From positions 62,001 to 126,000 of the forward strand of contig JADJVD010000005.1 in NCBI GenBank assembly GCA_016716745.1: a DNA stretch of 64,000 bases. Reading direction: 5' to 3'. Position numbers and translations under genes: made by a program. Positions within the stretch are counted from its first letter, which is position 1. Each line of letters begins with the position of its first letter. The notes under the pieces were generated by a model. That model made no database searches. It saw only the letters and a list, made by a program, of their open reading frames with translations, and was not told the DNA's origin. This DNA is from Hyphomicrobiales bacterium. Its GTDB lineage: Bacteria > Pseudomonadota > Alphaproteobacteria > Rhizobiales > Beijerinckiaceae. Shown here one piece after another: positions 53,533 through 61,958 of this stretch.

Positions 53533-54801
53533 ATGAGCGCGCCGACCGTCGTCGACAGCGAGGCCATCGCCCGCGCCATCGCGGCGGAGCCGGCGCTCGC
53601 CGCGTTGCTCTCCGCGCTGGATTGCGACGGCGAGGAGGCGCGCATCGTCGGCGGCGCGGTGCGCAACGCGCTGATCGGCGAGGCGGCGAGCGACGTCGAC
53701 ATCGCCACGACCGCGACGCCCGACGTCGCCGCCGAACGGGCGCGCGCGCTCGGGTTCCACGTCGTTCCGACCGGCGTCGAGCACGGCACGATCACCGTCG
53801 TCGTGCGCGGCAAGCCGTTCGAGGTGACGACGCTGCGCGAGGACATCGAGACCTTCGGCCGCAAGGCGCGCGTGCGCTTCGGCCGGGATTTTCTGGCCGA
53901 CGCGATGCGGCGCGACTTCACCATCAACGCGCTGTCGGCGACGCGCGAGGGCCGGGTGTTCGACTACGCCACGGGCCTCGCCGATCTGACGGCGCGACGC
54001 GTGCGCTTCATCGGCGACGCGGGAACGCGCATCCGCGAGGATTATCTGCGCATCCTGCGCTTTTTCCGCTTTCACGCGCGCTATGGCGAGGGCGCGCTCG
54101 ACGCGGACGGCTTCGCCGCCGCCGTCGCCGAACGGGCGGGGCTGGCGACGCTCTCGCGCGAACGGGTGCGGGCCGAGACGATGAAGCTGATCGTCGCGCC
54201 GCGCGCGCTCGACGTGCTGGTCGAGGCGGACGGCGCGGGCTTCCTGCTCGCCATCCTCGGCGGGGTGGCGAGCCCGGCGCGGCTCGGCGCGCTGCTGGCG
54301 GCCGACCGTCGCGACAACGAGACGAGCGAGGCGGCGCTGCGTCTCGCCGCGCTCGCCGTTCTCGTCGTCGAGGACGCCGACCGTCTGCGCGAGCGGCTGC
54401 GCCTGTCGAATGACGAGCACCTGCGGTTGAGCGAGGCCGCGCGCGTCGCCGCCGAATTGCACGGCCGCGAAGCGCCGCAGGGCGACGGCCTGCTGCGTCT
54501 GTTGTTCGAGCGCGGCCGGCGCGCGGCGCGCGACGGGCTGCGGCTCGCCGCGATCGACGCGCCGCTGGAGCTGCGACGCGGCTTCGCGGTCGCGCTGCGC
54601 GGGCTCGACCGCGCCGAGGAGCCGGCGCTGCCGTTCAAGGGGGCCGACCTGATCGAGCGCGGGCTGACCAGCGGGCGGATCGTGGGCGAGACGCTGAAGC
54701 GCCTGCAAGCGGCGTGGATCCGCGCCGGATTCCCGCGCGATCCCGGGCAACTCGGCCGCCTGCTCGACGAGGCGATCGCGCAGGCGCGTGCGGCGCGCTG
54801 A
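53533..54801 (+). CDS. cca: CCA tRNA nucleotidyltransferase
   Basis: A 422-residue enzyme that adds or repairs the 3' CCA end of tRNAs. Class II nucleotidyltransferase motifs: the head RIVGGAVRNALIGEAASDVD with the catalytic carboxylates in SDVDIATTATPD, VPTGVEHGTITVVVRGKPFE, the Arg/Asp pair MRRDFTINALSATREGRVFD, and IREDYLRILRFFRFHARYGE. ATG 53533 has CGGGCC upstream but no strong ribosome site, so it may depend on coupling to the gene before. Last of the DUF1285-Nudix-DUF6111-cca operon. Confidence 0.94.
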   Translation: MSAPTVVDSEAIARAIAAEPALAALLSALDCDGEEARIVGGAVRNALIGEAASDVDIATTATPDVAAERARALGFHVVPTGVEHGTITVVVRGKPFEVTTLREDIETFGRKARVRFGRDFLADAMRRDFTINALSATREGRVFDYATGLADLTARRVRFIGDAGTRIREDYLRILRFFRFHARYGEGALDADGFAAAVAERAGLATLSRERVRAETMKLIVAPRALDVLVEADGAGFLLAILGGVASPARLGALLAADRRDNETSEAALRLAALAVLVVEDADRLRERLRLSNDEHLRLSEAARVAAELHGREAPQGDGLLRLLFERGRRAARDGLRLAAIDAPLELRRGFAVALRGLDRAEEPALPFKGADLIERGLTSGRIVGETLKRLQAAWIRAGFPRDPGQLGRLLDEAIAQARAAR

Positions 54802-54858
54802 GCGATTCGGATTCCGCTCCCGGCTTTGCTAGGATCGCCGGACGTTCGGAGTTCTGCG

Positions 54859-55104
54859 TTGAGCCGTAGCCCCACAACCCTGGCGAGGGACGCCGCGCGA
54901 CGCCTCGCGCGAGGCCGCGAGGAGGCGAGCGACGGCTTTCGCCGCGAGACCTTCACGCTGCCGCGCCTGCAGGCGCGCGCCAAGGCGCGGGAGTGGTTCG
55001 AGCGCTATCCGAAGGCCGCCTACGCCACGGAGATCGAGTTCTGGCGCGAACTGCCGGACGATCGCATCGAGTTCACCATGCGGCGGTTGCCGACGGCGGA
55101 TTGA
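54859..55104 (+). CDS. small hypothetical protein after cca
   Basis: An 81-residue basic, soluble protein from TTG 54859: LSRSPTTLARDAARRLARGR, then FRRETFTLPRLQARAKAREW, FERYPKAAYATEIEFWRELP and DDRIEFTMRRLPTAD. The aromatic, well-ordered C-terminal half and normal codon usage argue that it is coding; the start is uncertain (an upstream TTG at 54826 would add 11 residues). I do not recognise a family. It lies 57 bases after cca and converges with an SDR gene. Confidence 0.6.
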   Translation: MSRSPTTLARDAARRLARGREEASDGFRRETFTLPRLQARAKAREWFERYPKAAYATEIEFWRELPDDRIEFTMRRLPTAD

Positions 55105-55110
55105 ACCCGT

Positions 55111-55860
55111 TCAGGCGGGGCCGAGGTGCTGGCCGCCGTCGACCGCGATCATCTGCCCGGTGACGCTGCGGGCCGCCGCTAGCCAGACCACCGCATCGGC
55201 GATCTCCTCCGGCGAGGGGCCGCGCCCGAGCGGCAGCGCGGCGATCTCGCGGGCGAGGCCCGCCTCCCCCTCATGCGCATTGGGCAGGGTCGGGCCCGGC
55301 GCCACGGCGTTGACGCGGACGCGCGGCGCGAAGGCCTGCGCCATCGTGCGCGTCGCCGTCCACAGCGCCGACTTCGACAGCGTGTAGGTGAAGAAGTCCG
55401 GCGTCAGGCGCCAGACGCGCTGGTCGACGATGTTGACGACGCAGCCTTCCGTTCCCTGAGCGGCGAGGGCCTGCGCGATCAACAGAGGCGCGCGCAGGTT
55501 GGTCGCCATGTGACGGTCGAAGCCCGCGGCCGGGAAATCGGCCGCGGCGTCAGCCTCGAACAGCGAGGCGTTGTTGACGGCCAGCGTCACCGGGCCGAGC
55601 GCGGCGGCGGCGCGCGCGACAAGGCCCGAGGCGACGCCGGGGTCGGCGAGATCGCCGTCGAGCAGGACGGCGCGGCCGCCCGCCTCGGCGATCCTGCAGC
55701 GAAGCTCGGCGGCCTGCGCGTCGTCGGGGCGGCGTGCGTGCAGGGCGAGGGCGAAGCCCTGGCCGGCGAGGCGCAGCGCGATGGCGCGGCCGATGCGGCG
55801 CGGCGCGCCGGTGACGAGCGCGACCGGCGCGGCGGCGGAGGGGGCGGGCGGGGGCGTCAT
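55111..55860 (-). CDS. SDR family oxidoreductase, pteridine reductase (FolM/PTR1)-like
   Basis: A 249-residue reductase with the altered cofactor motif VALVTGAPRRIGRAIALRLA, where TGAxRRIG replaces the usual TGxxxGIG; this is the mark of the PTR1/FolM group that reduces pterins or dihydrofolate. NNASLFEADAAADFPA, NIVDQRVWRLTPDFFTYTLS with the YTLSK active-site pair, and APGPTLPNAHEGEAGLAREI follow. The start ATG 55860 follows GGAG. Divergent from the outer-membrane gene across a 345-bp spacer. Confidence 0.87.
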   Translation of the reverse strand: MTPPPAPSAAAPVALVTGAPRRIGRAIALRLAGQGFALALHARRPDDAQAAELRCRIAEAGGRAVLLDGDLADPGVASGLVARAAAALGPVTLAVNNASLFEADAAADFPAAGFDRHMATNLRAPLLIAQALAAQGTEGCVVNIVDQRVWRLTPDFFTYTLSKSALWTATRTMAQAFAPRVRVNAVAPGPTLPNAHEGEAGLAREIAALPLGRGPSPEEIADAVVWLAAARSVTGQMIAVDGGQHLGPA

Positions 55861-55959
55861 CGCGGCTCCTTGGGGCGCCGCATGTTGGGCCGGCGCGGGC
55901 GCGCTCGCAAGATTTCGGCAGGTCGCTGGATTGCCTTCGATGCGGCAATAGATTCGCGG

Positions 55960-56074
55960 TGTGTGAGTTTATATTGGTTAAATCAGGCTATAACTATCCA
56001 ATAAAATGCCATCTACATTTGTTTAACGAACGATTAAGGCAACTCATTCAATCCGATTAAACCAAGCCGCTTAA
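55960..56074. promoter_or_regulatory. AT-rich regulatory region with perfect CtrA box upstream of omp gene
   Basis: The spacer is conspicuously AT-rich. TTAACGAACGATTAA (56023-56037) is a perfect TTAA-N7-TTAA site. Further TTAA words occur at 55978-55981, 56057-56060 and 56071-56074 (the last two 10 bases apart, so not a standard box). The box lies 168 bases upstream of the outer-membrane gene start. I also see ATG-less A/T runs (CAATAAAATG) suitable for -10 elements, but cannot place the start site. Confidence 0.5.
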
Positions 56075-56204
56075 TCGCATATTTGCCCTGAACTCGCCCC
56101 GATCGAGGAGCGTTTTGCCGATACGTCGCGCTGAGGGCGCGGGGGATCAGAAGTTCAGTCCGGGCGCGGCGGAGCGGCGCGCGGGGAGTGCAAGGAGCCT
56201 GAGT

Positions 56205-56870
56205 ATGAAATCGTCGATTCTCGCCATCGTCGCCACCCTCGCCGGCGTCGCCGCGGCCCAGGCCGCCGATCTGCCGCGCCGGTCCGCGCCGTATGCGCCC
56301 GCGCCGGCCGCCTACCAGCAGGGCCACAACTGGACCGGCTTCTATGCGGGCGTGAACGCCGGCTACGGCTGGGCCAAGCACAAGGGCCCGCTCTACGGCA
56401 ACGAGAGCGGCGGCATGATCGGCGGCACGGTCGGCTACAATCAGCAGTTGAGCAACAATATCGTCGTCGGCGTCGAGGGCGATCTCGGCGTGGCGAACGT
56501 TCGTTCGACGGGCGCGGCGCCGGGGCCGGTCAAGGGCTCGACCAAGGTGACCTCGCTCGCCACCGTGCGCGGCCGCGTCGGCTATGCGGTCGATCGCGCG
56601 CTGGTCTATGGCACGGCGGGCTACGCCGGCGGCAACGTCAAGGCCGCGCTCGCCGACACGCCGAACGGCCTCAACTTCCGCGAGGAGCGCTGGCACCACG
56701 GCTACGCGCTGGGCGCGGGCCTCGAATACGCCTTCACCAACAACGTCTCGGCCAAGGCCGAATACATCTACGCCAACCTCGGCAAGAAGACCTATTTCGG
56801 CGGCCCGGACACGATGTCGAGCGGCACGAACCTGTCGACCGTGCGCGGCGGCGTGAACTACAAGTTCTGA
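56205..56870 (+). CDS. outer membrane beta-barrel protein (Omp25/31-like)
   Basis: A 221-residue protein: signal peptide MKSSILAIVATLAGVAAAQA with cleavage before ADLPRRS, then NWTGFYAGVNAGYGWAKHKG, the classic start of the Omp31/RopB barrels (WTGFYVGxNxGYxW). Alternating hydrophobic strands follow, ending STVRGGVNYKF with the terminal Phe needed for BAM-dependent insertion. It sits in the outer membrane as an eight-stranded barrel. AAGGAG precedes ATG 56205. A CtrA-type box lies upstream and a terminator downstream. Confidence 0.92.
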   Translation: MKSSILAIVATLAGVAAAQAADLPRRSAPYAPAPAAYQQGHNWTGFYAGVNAGYGWAKHKGPLYGNESGGMIGGTVGYNQQLSNNIVVGVEGDLGVANVRSTGAAPGPVKGSTKVTSLATVRGRVGYAVDRALVYGTAGYAGGNVKAALADTPNGLNFREERWHHGYALGAGLEYAFTNNVSAKAEYIYANLGKKTYFGGPDTMSSGTNLSTVRGGVNYKF

Positions 56871-56896
56871 TACGCCCGCAACGGACGAGAAACGGG

Positions 56897-56925
56897 GCCC
56901 GGCGGAGCGATCCGCCGGGCCTTTT
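56897..56925 (+). terminator. intrinsic terminator after the outer membrane protein gene
   Basis: The arms GCCCGGCGGA (56897-56906) and TCCGCCGGGC (56911-56920), with loop GCGA, are followed by CTTTTG. A compact Rho-independent terminator 26 bases after the omp stop. Confidence 0.88.
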
Positions 56926-57054
56926 GCGTTGGGGCAGGAGAGGCGGGGCGAGCGGGCGGCAATTTTCGGCGCGCCCTTGCGCGGGCCCTTGCGATGACTA
57001 CCTTGCCGGCATCCGGCGCATTCAGCGCGCGCGGTTCCTTGAGGAGATTGCCAG

Positions 57055-57501
57055 ATGGGTCTTTTGAGCTTCGTCAAATCCGTGGGCCAGAAAATTTTCG
57101 GCGCCAGCGAGGCGCAGGCCGCGCCGGCCGACGAGCTGAAGAAGGAGGCCGCCAAATACGGGCTCGACGTTTCGAAGATCGACGTGCATGTCGACGGCGA
57201 CAAGGTGAAGGTCTCCGGCGCCGCGATGTCGACCGAGGAAGCGGAGAAGATCATTCTGGCGATGGGCAACACGCTCGGCGTGTCGCAGATCGACAACCAG
57301 CTTCAGGTGCAGAAGGAGGCGCCGACGGCCCACTTCTACACGGTGAAGAAGGGCGACACGCTCTGGAAGATCGCCGAGGAGCAGTATGGCAAGGGGAAGG
57401 GCGCCAAGCACACGGTGATCTTCGAGGCCAACAAGCCGATGCTGACGCATCCCGACAAGATCTATCCCGGCCAGGTGCTGCGCATCCCTCCGCTCGCCTG
57501 A
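57055..57501 (+). CDS. lysM: BON-LysM domain protein (LysM/YgaU/Kbp-like)
   Basis: A 148-residue protein with MGLLSFVKSVGQKIFGASEA, a BON domain (about 28-88: VDGDKVKVSGAAMSTEEAEK and GVSQIDNQLQV) and a C-terminal LysM domain (FYTVKKGDTLWKIAEEQYGK; DKIYPGQVLRIPPLA). This is the arrangement of E. coli Kbp/YgaU, a potassium-binding stress protein; LysM also binds peptidoglycan. There is no signal peptide, as in Kbp, so a cytoplasmic role is likely. ATG 57055 follows AGGAGATTGCC. Confidence 0.92.
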   Translation: MGLLSFVKSVGQKIFGASEAQAAPADELKKEAAKYGLDVSKIDVHVDGDKVKVSGAAMSTEEAEKIILAMGNTLGVSQIDNQLQVQKEAPTAHFYTVKKGDTLWKIAEEQYGKGKGAKHTVIFEANKPMLTHPDKIYPGQVLRIPPLA

Positions 57502-57546
57502 TAGGCCTGATTGCGGATTCGCAATGCGCGGGCCTAGCCCCGCGCG

Positions 57547-57581
57547 GCAAGAGGCCCGCGCGCAACGCGCGGGCCTCTTGC
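57547..57581 (+). terminator. very stable 16-bp hairpin after lysM
   Basis: GCAAGAGGCCCGCGCG (57547-57562) pairs perfectly with CGCGCGGGCCTCTTGC (57566-57581) across the loop CAA. No T tract follows, so it is either a factor-independent stop without T tract or an RNA-stabilising 3' end, or a palindromic repeat. It lies 45 bases after the lysM stop and 42 before the ferredoxin start. Confidence 0.6.
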
Positions 57582-57622
57582 GCAGGATGGCGTGAGCGCG
57601 CCCCGAGAGAGGCCGGAACAGG

Positions 57623-57979
57623 ATGACCGTGGCGGAAAGCCCCAACGCATCGAGCGAAATCTCGCTCTACGTCATCGACCATCGCGGCCAGAAGCACAGC
57701 CTCGTCGCGCTCGACGGATGGCGCGCGATGGAGGTGATTCGCGACTGGGGCGTCGGCATCAAGGCCGAGTGCGGCGGCGCATGCGCCTGCGGGGGCTGCC
57801 ACGTCTATGTCGATCCGGACTGGATGTATCGCATCCCCGCGCCGAGCGAGGAGGAGATCGAGCGGCTCGACGAGGTGCACCGCGTCGAGCCGAACTCGCG
57901 GCTGTGCTGCCAGATCATGATGACGCCGGAACTCGACGGGTTGACGTTGACGCTGGCGCCGGGCTCCGAGCCCGACTGA
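57623..57979 (+). CDS. 2Fe-2S ferredoxin, adrenodoxin-like (FdxB type)
   Basis: A 118-residue electron carrier. The cluster ligands are visible as C-x5-C-x2-C (AECGGACACGGCHVYVDPDW, with an extra cysteine inside) and the fourth in NSRLCCQIMMTPELDGLTLT. The loop and the LCCQI end are characteristic of the plant/adrenodoxin-like ferredoxins of Alphaproteobacteria involved in iron-sulfur or P450 electron transfer. ATG 57623 has AACAGG upstream. The gene ends seven bases before the end of the convergent regulator gene. Confidence 0.9.
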   Translation: MTVAESPNASSEISLYVIDHRGQKHSLVALDGWRAMEVIRDWGVGIKAECGGACACGGCHVYVDPDWMYRIPAPSEEEIERLDEVHRVEPNSRLCCQIMMTPELDGLTLTLAPGSEPD

Positions 57980-57986
57980 GCGCGTC

Positions 57987-60789
57987 TCACGCGCCGCGCG
58001 CGATTTCGCAGGCCTCGGCCTCGCCGAGCGTTTCGCCCTCGCTCATCAGCATCGCAATCTCGTCGGCGCGCAGCGCGGCGACGACCAGCGCGCTGGCGCG
58101 CGCCAGCGTCACGTCCTCGGTGTGTTCGCGGCTCGCCGCGCCGCGCGCGTAGAACGCGCGGCCATAGCCGAGCAGCCGCGCCGCGCGGCGCGGCTCGCCG
58201 GTCAGCGCCGACATCAGCGCGGCGTGTTCGACGAGCCGGGCGATGGAGGCGGAATGGCCGACCGCGCGGGCGGCGCGCAGCCCCTCGATCATCGCCAGGC
58301 GCGCCTCGTCGATGCGGTCCTGCGCGAGCAGGTAGCCGGCCAGATTGCCGAGCGCCACCGTCGTCTGGCGCCGGCTCTGGCGGCCCGATTCCAGCAGCTC
58401 GCGCACGATGCGGATGGAATCGTCGATGTCCCCCAGCGCGTAGCGGATCTCGGCGAGCGTGATGTGCGCGCTGGCGATGCCGTGCGCGTCGCCGATGCGG
58501 CGCATGATCGTCATGCTCTGCTCGATCAGCGGCAGCGCGCCGAACACGTCCTGCGCGAAGGAGCGCGCAAGGCCCATCGAGCGCAGGCACGAGGCGAGCG
58601 GCTTGCCCTCCGGGAAGTTGCGCAGGATGCTTTCCGCCTGATGCAGATGCGGCTCGGCCGCCTCGACGCCGATCGGCGTCAGCAGCGCCGCGCCGAGGCG
58701 GGCCAGACTCTCGCCCTCGCCCGCGCGGTCGCCGGCGCGGGCGAACAGCTCGGCGGCCTTGCGGGCGGGCGCGACATTCGACTTGTCGCCATGCGCGATC
58801 AGCGAGATCGAGCCGAACCACAGGCGCGCGGCGAGCGCGGGATCGGCGTCCTCGCGCAGCTTCGTCACCGCCAGCGAGAACCAGCGGCGGCGCTCCTCGA
58901 GCAGCGACAGCTCGTCCCAGACGCGCACGCTCCAGCTCAGGAGATCGAGGCCGACGGCCTCGTCGCCGGCCGCGCCGAAGGCGATGTCGAGCGCGAAGCG
59001 CAGATTGTCGATGTCAGGCGCGATGCGCGCGAACCAGTCGCTCGAGGCGGTCTGCGGCCAACGCGCGTGCTCGCGTTCGAGCACGCGCGCGAGGCGTCGC
59101 GCGAAGTCGATCGCGACATGCGTCTCGTCGGCCTCGGCGAGCTTGCGCCAGGCGTAGTCGCGCGTCGTCTCGACCATGCGGTAGCGCGGCTCGTCGGCGC
59201 CCGCGTCGGCGACGATCAGCGATTTGTCGACCAGCGAGGACACGATATCGAGCGGATCGGCCTTCAGCGCGCCGCAGCATTCGCAGAGCTCGCAGATGCG
59301 CTCGAGCGTCGCGCCGCCGGCGAACACCGAGAGGCGGCGGAACATCGCCTGCTCGTGCGGCTCGAGCAGATTGTAGCTCCAGTCGTAGAGGGCGGTCAGC
59401 GTCTGCTGGCGCGGCAGGTGCACGCGCGCCCCGCGCGTCAGCAGCGCGAAGCGGTCGCCGATGCGCGCGGCGATCTGGCGGGCGGTCATCATCTTCATGC
59501 GCGCCGCCGCCAGTTCGAGCGCCAGCGGAATGCCGTCGAGCCTTTGGCAAATGTGCACGACAGGCGCGACGTCCGCCTGCGACATGCGCCAGCGGCCGCC
59601 GGCGGCGAAAGCTCCGCGCGGTCGACGAACAGCTGCACCGCGCCATAGGTCATGGCGGTCGCCAGAGCGGGTCGGCGTCGTCCGATTCGGGCGGAACCTC
59701 GAGGCCGCCGACGCGCCAGATTTCCTCGCCCGGCACGCCGAGCGCCTCGCGACTGTTGGCCAGAATCGTCGCGCCGGTCGTCTCGCGCAGGATGCGGTGG
59801 GCGAGGTCGGCGGCGGCGGCGACGAGGTGCTCGCAATTGTCGAGCACGATCAGCATCCGCCGGCCGCGCAGATGATCGACGAGGCGGTCGAACGCCGCGC
59901 CGTCGCCGATCGCCGGCGCGCCGACCGTGGCGCACACGCTCTCGGCGACGAGCGCCGGATCGGTGACGGGGGCGAGTTCGACGAACCAGGCGCCGTCGCC
60001 GAAGCCCGGCGCGCGCGCGGCGACCTCGAGCGACAGGCGCGTCTTGCCGAGGCCGCCGGCGCCGGCGATGGTCAGCAGCCGGGCCCGCTCCAGCCGTGCG
60101 ACCAGATCGTCGACGTCCGACTCGCGGCCGACGAAGCGCGTGGTCGTCTGCGGCAGGTTGCCGACGCCGGCCTGCGACAGGATCGGCGGGAAATCGTGGC
60201 GCAGGCCCGGCGCGACGATCTGCGCGACATGTTCGGGTTCGGGCAGATCGCGCAGGCGGTGGCGGCCCAGATCCATCAGGCGCACGCCCGCGGGCAGGCG
60301 CGTCGCCGCCATTTCCGCGGCCGCGCCGGAAATCAGAATCTGGCCGCCATGCGCCGCCGCAAGGAGACGCTGCGTGCGGTTCGGAGCCTGGCCGAAATAG
60401 TCGGAATCGCGCGCCTCGACGATGCCGGCGTAGATCGCCATGCGCACGGTCAGGCCGTCGACGGCGCGGAAGTCGGCGGCGGCGAGCCTCTGCTGGGCGG
60501 CGACGGCGGCGCCGGCCGCGTCGGCGGGTGAGGAAAACGCCGCCATGAAGGCGTCGCCGAGCGTGCGGAACACGAGGCCGCGATGATCGAGGATCGCGTC
60601 GCGCAGGATGGCGTCATGACGGGCGAGCGCCAGCCGCATCGCTTCGGGCGCGTTTTCCCAACGGCGGGTCGAGCCGACGATGTCGGTGAACAGGAACGCG
60701 ACCATGCCGCTGACCGGTTGCTCGCCGGCGGCGCGGCGCAGAAACGGCAGAACGGTCGTCGTGCGGGCCGGTGGCGTCGGTTCCTGCAT
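57987..60789 (-). pseudogene. adenylate/guanylate cyclase-NB-ARC-TPR regulator, two frameshifts
   Basis: About 930 codons from ATG 60789. Domain 1: class III cyclase (FLFTDIVGSTRRWENAPEAM; GLVFRTLGDAFMAAFSSP; DYFGQAPNRTQRLLAAAHGG), both metal-binding Asp present. Domain 2: NB-ARC ATPase (Walker A IAGAGGLGKTRLSLE; Walker B MLIVLDNCEHLVAAAADLAH). Domain 3: AfsR-like helical/TPR region ending at 57987 (GIPLALELAAARMKMMTARQ; ALYDWSYNLLEPHEQAMFRR). The frame breaks near 59665 (PESDDADPL|ATAMTYGAVQ) and near 59610 (LFVDRA|FAAGGRWRMSQAD); both look like single-base indels. It is likely functional with sequence errors. Probably a signal-sensing STAND protein with cyclase output. Divergent from mbfA. 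Confidence 0.85.
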
Positions 60790-60896
60790 TCCAGTCTTCG
60801 CGGCGGCGTCCTCAGCATCTGATCACGCCTGGCGAGATTGGCGTGCGCGCGGGCGCACCGCAAGAACGGGCGACGTCGACATTGCCGCCGATTCAA

Positions 60897-60913
60897 TTTA
60901 GAACGATTCCAAA
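60897..60913 (+). promoter_or_regulatory. Irr iron-control element (ICE) upstream of mbfA
   Basis: TTTAGAACGATTCCAAA fits TTTnGAA-N3-TTCnAAA, the inverted repeat known as the ICE box bound by Irr in Rhizobiales. It ends 17 bases before the TTG start of mbfA, so a bound protein would block expression. In Agrobacterium and Bradyrhizobium mbfA is known to be Irr-repressed, which fits. Recognition here is by motif alone. Confidence 0.7.
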
Positions 60914-60930
60914 CTCAGGAGCCGACAACC

Positions 60931-61905
60931 TTGAAAGCCTTCTCGGAACTCGACGTGCGCGAAATCCTCGCCGTGGCGATCACTTCGGAAGAGGAGGACA
61001 GCCGCATCTATCGAACCTTCGCCGAGACTTTGGCCAGGCAGAACTATCCTGCCTCCGCCAAAGTGTTCGAGCAGATGGCCGAGGAGGAGTCCGATCACCG
61101 GCGCCAGCTCCTCGACGCGTTTCAGGAGCGGTTCGGGGCGCATCTGCCGGCGATCCGTCGCGAAGATGTGAAGGGCTTTCTCAAACGCCGGCCGGTCTGG
61201 CTGACGCAGACTCTGTCGCTCGACGCGATGCGCAAGGAAGCCGAGAACATGGAGTTCCAGGCTCAGCGCTTCTACGCCAAGGCGGCCGAACAGGCGACCG
61301 ATGTCGGCGTGCGCAAGCTGCTCGGCGATCTGGCCGAGGTCGAGCGCGGCCACGGGACGCTCGCGGGCAAGCTCACCGAACTGCATCTGACGAGCGAAGC
61401 GCGCGACGAGGAAGAGGCGACGCGCCACCGCATGTTCGTGCTGCAATATGTGCAGCCGGGGCTGGCGGGCCTGATGGACGGATCGGTGTCGACGCTGGCG
61501 CCCTTGTTCGCCGCCGCCTTCGCGACGCATTCCAACTGGCAGACCTTCCTCGTCGGCCTCGCGGCCTCCATAGGCGCCGGCATCAGCATGGGCTTCGCCG
61601 AGGCGCTCTCGGACGACGGCTCGATGACCGGCCGAGGCTCCCCCTGGCTGCGCGGCGGCATCTGCGGCCTGATGACGACGATCGGCGGCATCGGCCACAC
61701 GATCCCCTACCTCATTCCCGATTCATGGCAAAACGCCTTCTGGATCGCGACGGCCATCGCCGGCGCGGTCGTCTTCGTCGAGCTGTGGGCGATCGCCTGG
61801 ATCCGCGCCCGCTACATGGATACGCCGTTCCTGCAGGCGGTCTTTCAGGTCGTGCTCGGCGGCGTCATCGTTCTGCTCGCCGGCATCCTGATAGGCGGGG
61901 CCTGA
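60931..61905 (+). CDS. mbfA: membrane-bound ferritin MbfA (erythrin-Vit1 type)
   Basis: A 324-residue iron protein. The N-terminal ferritin-like domain has diiron ligands in ITSEEEDSRIYRTFAE, MAEEESDHRRQLLDAF, EAENMEFQAQRFYAKA and EVERGHGTLAGKL. The C-terminal half is a five-helix VIT1 domain (MDGSVSTLAPLFAAAFATHS; AASIGAGISMGFAEALSDD). MbfA exports excess iron across the inner membrane and protects against iron and peroxide stress. The start is TTG 60931, with AGGAG nine bases upstream. An ICE-like box lies just upstream, so iron-dependent control by Irr is expected. Confidence 0.93.
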   Translation: MKAFSELDVREILAVAITSEEEDSRIYRTFAETLARQNYPASAKVFEQMAEEESDHRRQLLDAFQERFGAHLPAIRREDVKGFLKRRPVWLTQTLSLDAMRKEAENMEFQAQRFYAKAAEQATDVGVRKLLGDLAEVERGHGTLAGKLTELHLTSEARDEEEATRHRMFVLQYVQPGLAGLMDGSVSTLAPLFAAAFATHSNWQTFLVGLAASIGAGISMGFAEALSDDGSMTGRGSPWLRGGICGLMTTIGGIGHTIPYLIPDSWQNAFWIATAIAGAVVFVELWAIAWIRARYMDTPFLQAVFQVVLGGVIVLLAGILIGGA

Positions 61906-61958
61906 AGCGCGACGGCGTCGCGCTTGACGGCCGGGCCGACGCGGCGGAGAAGCGGCGC

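Noticed and set aside
56057..56074. A further CtrA box from TTAAACCAAGCCGCTTAA
   Set aside because: The two TTAA words are 10 bases apart, not 7, so they do not fit the consensus.
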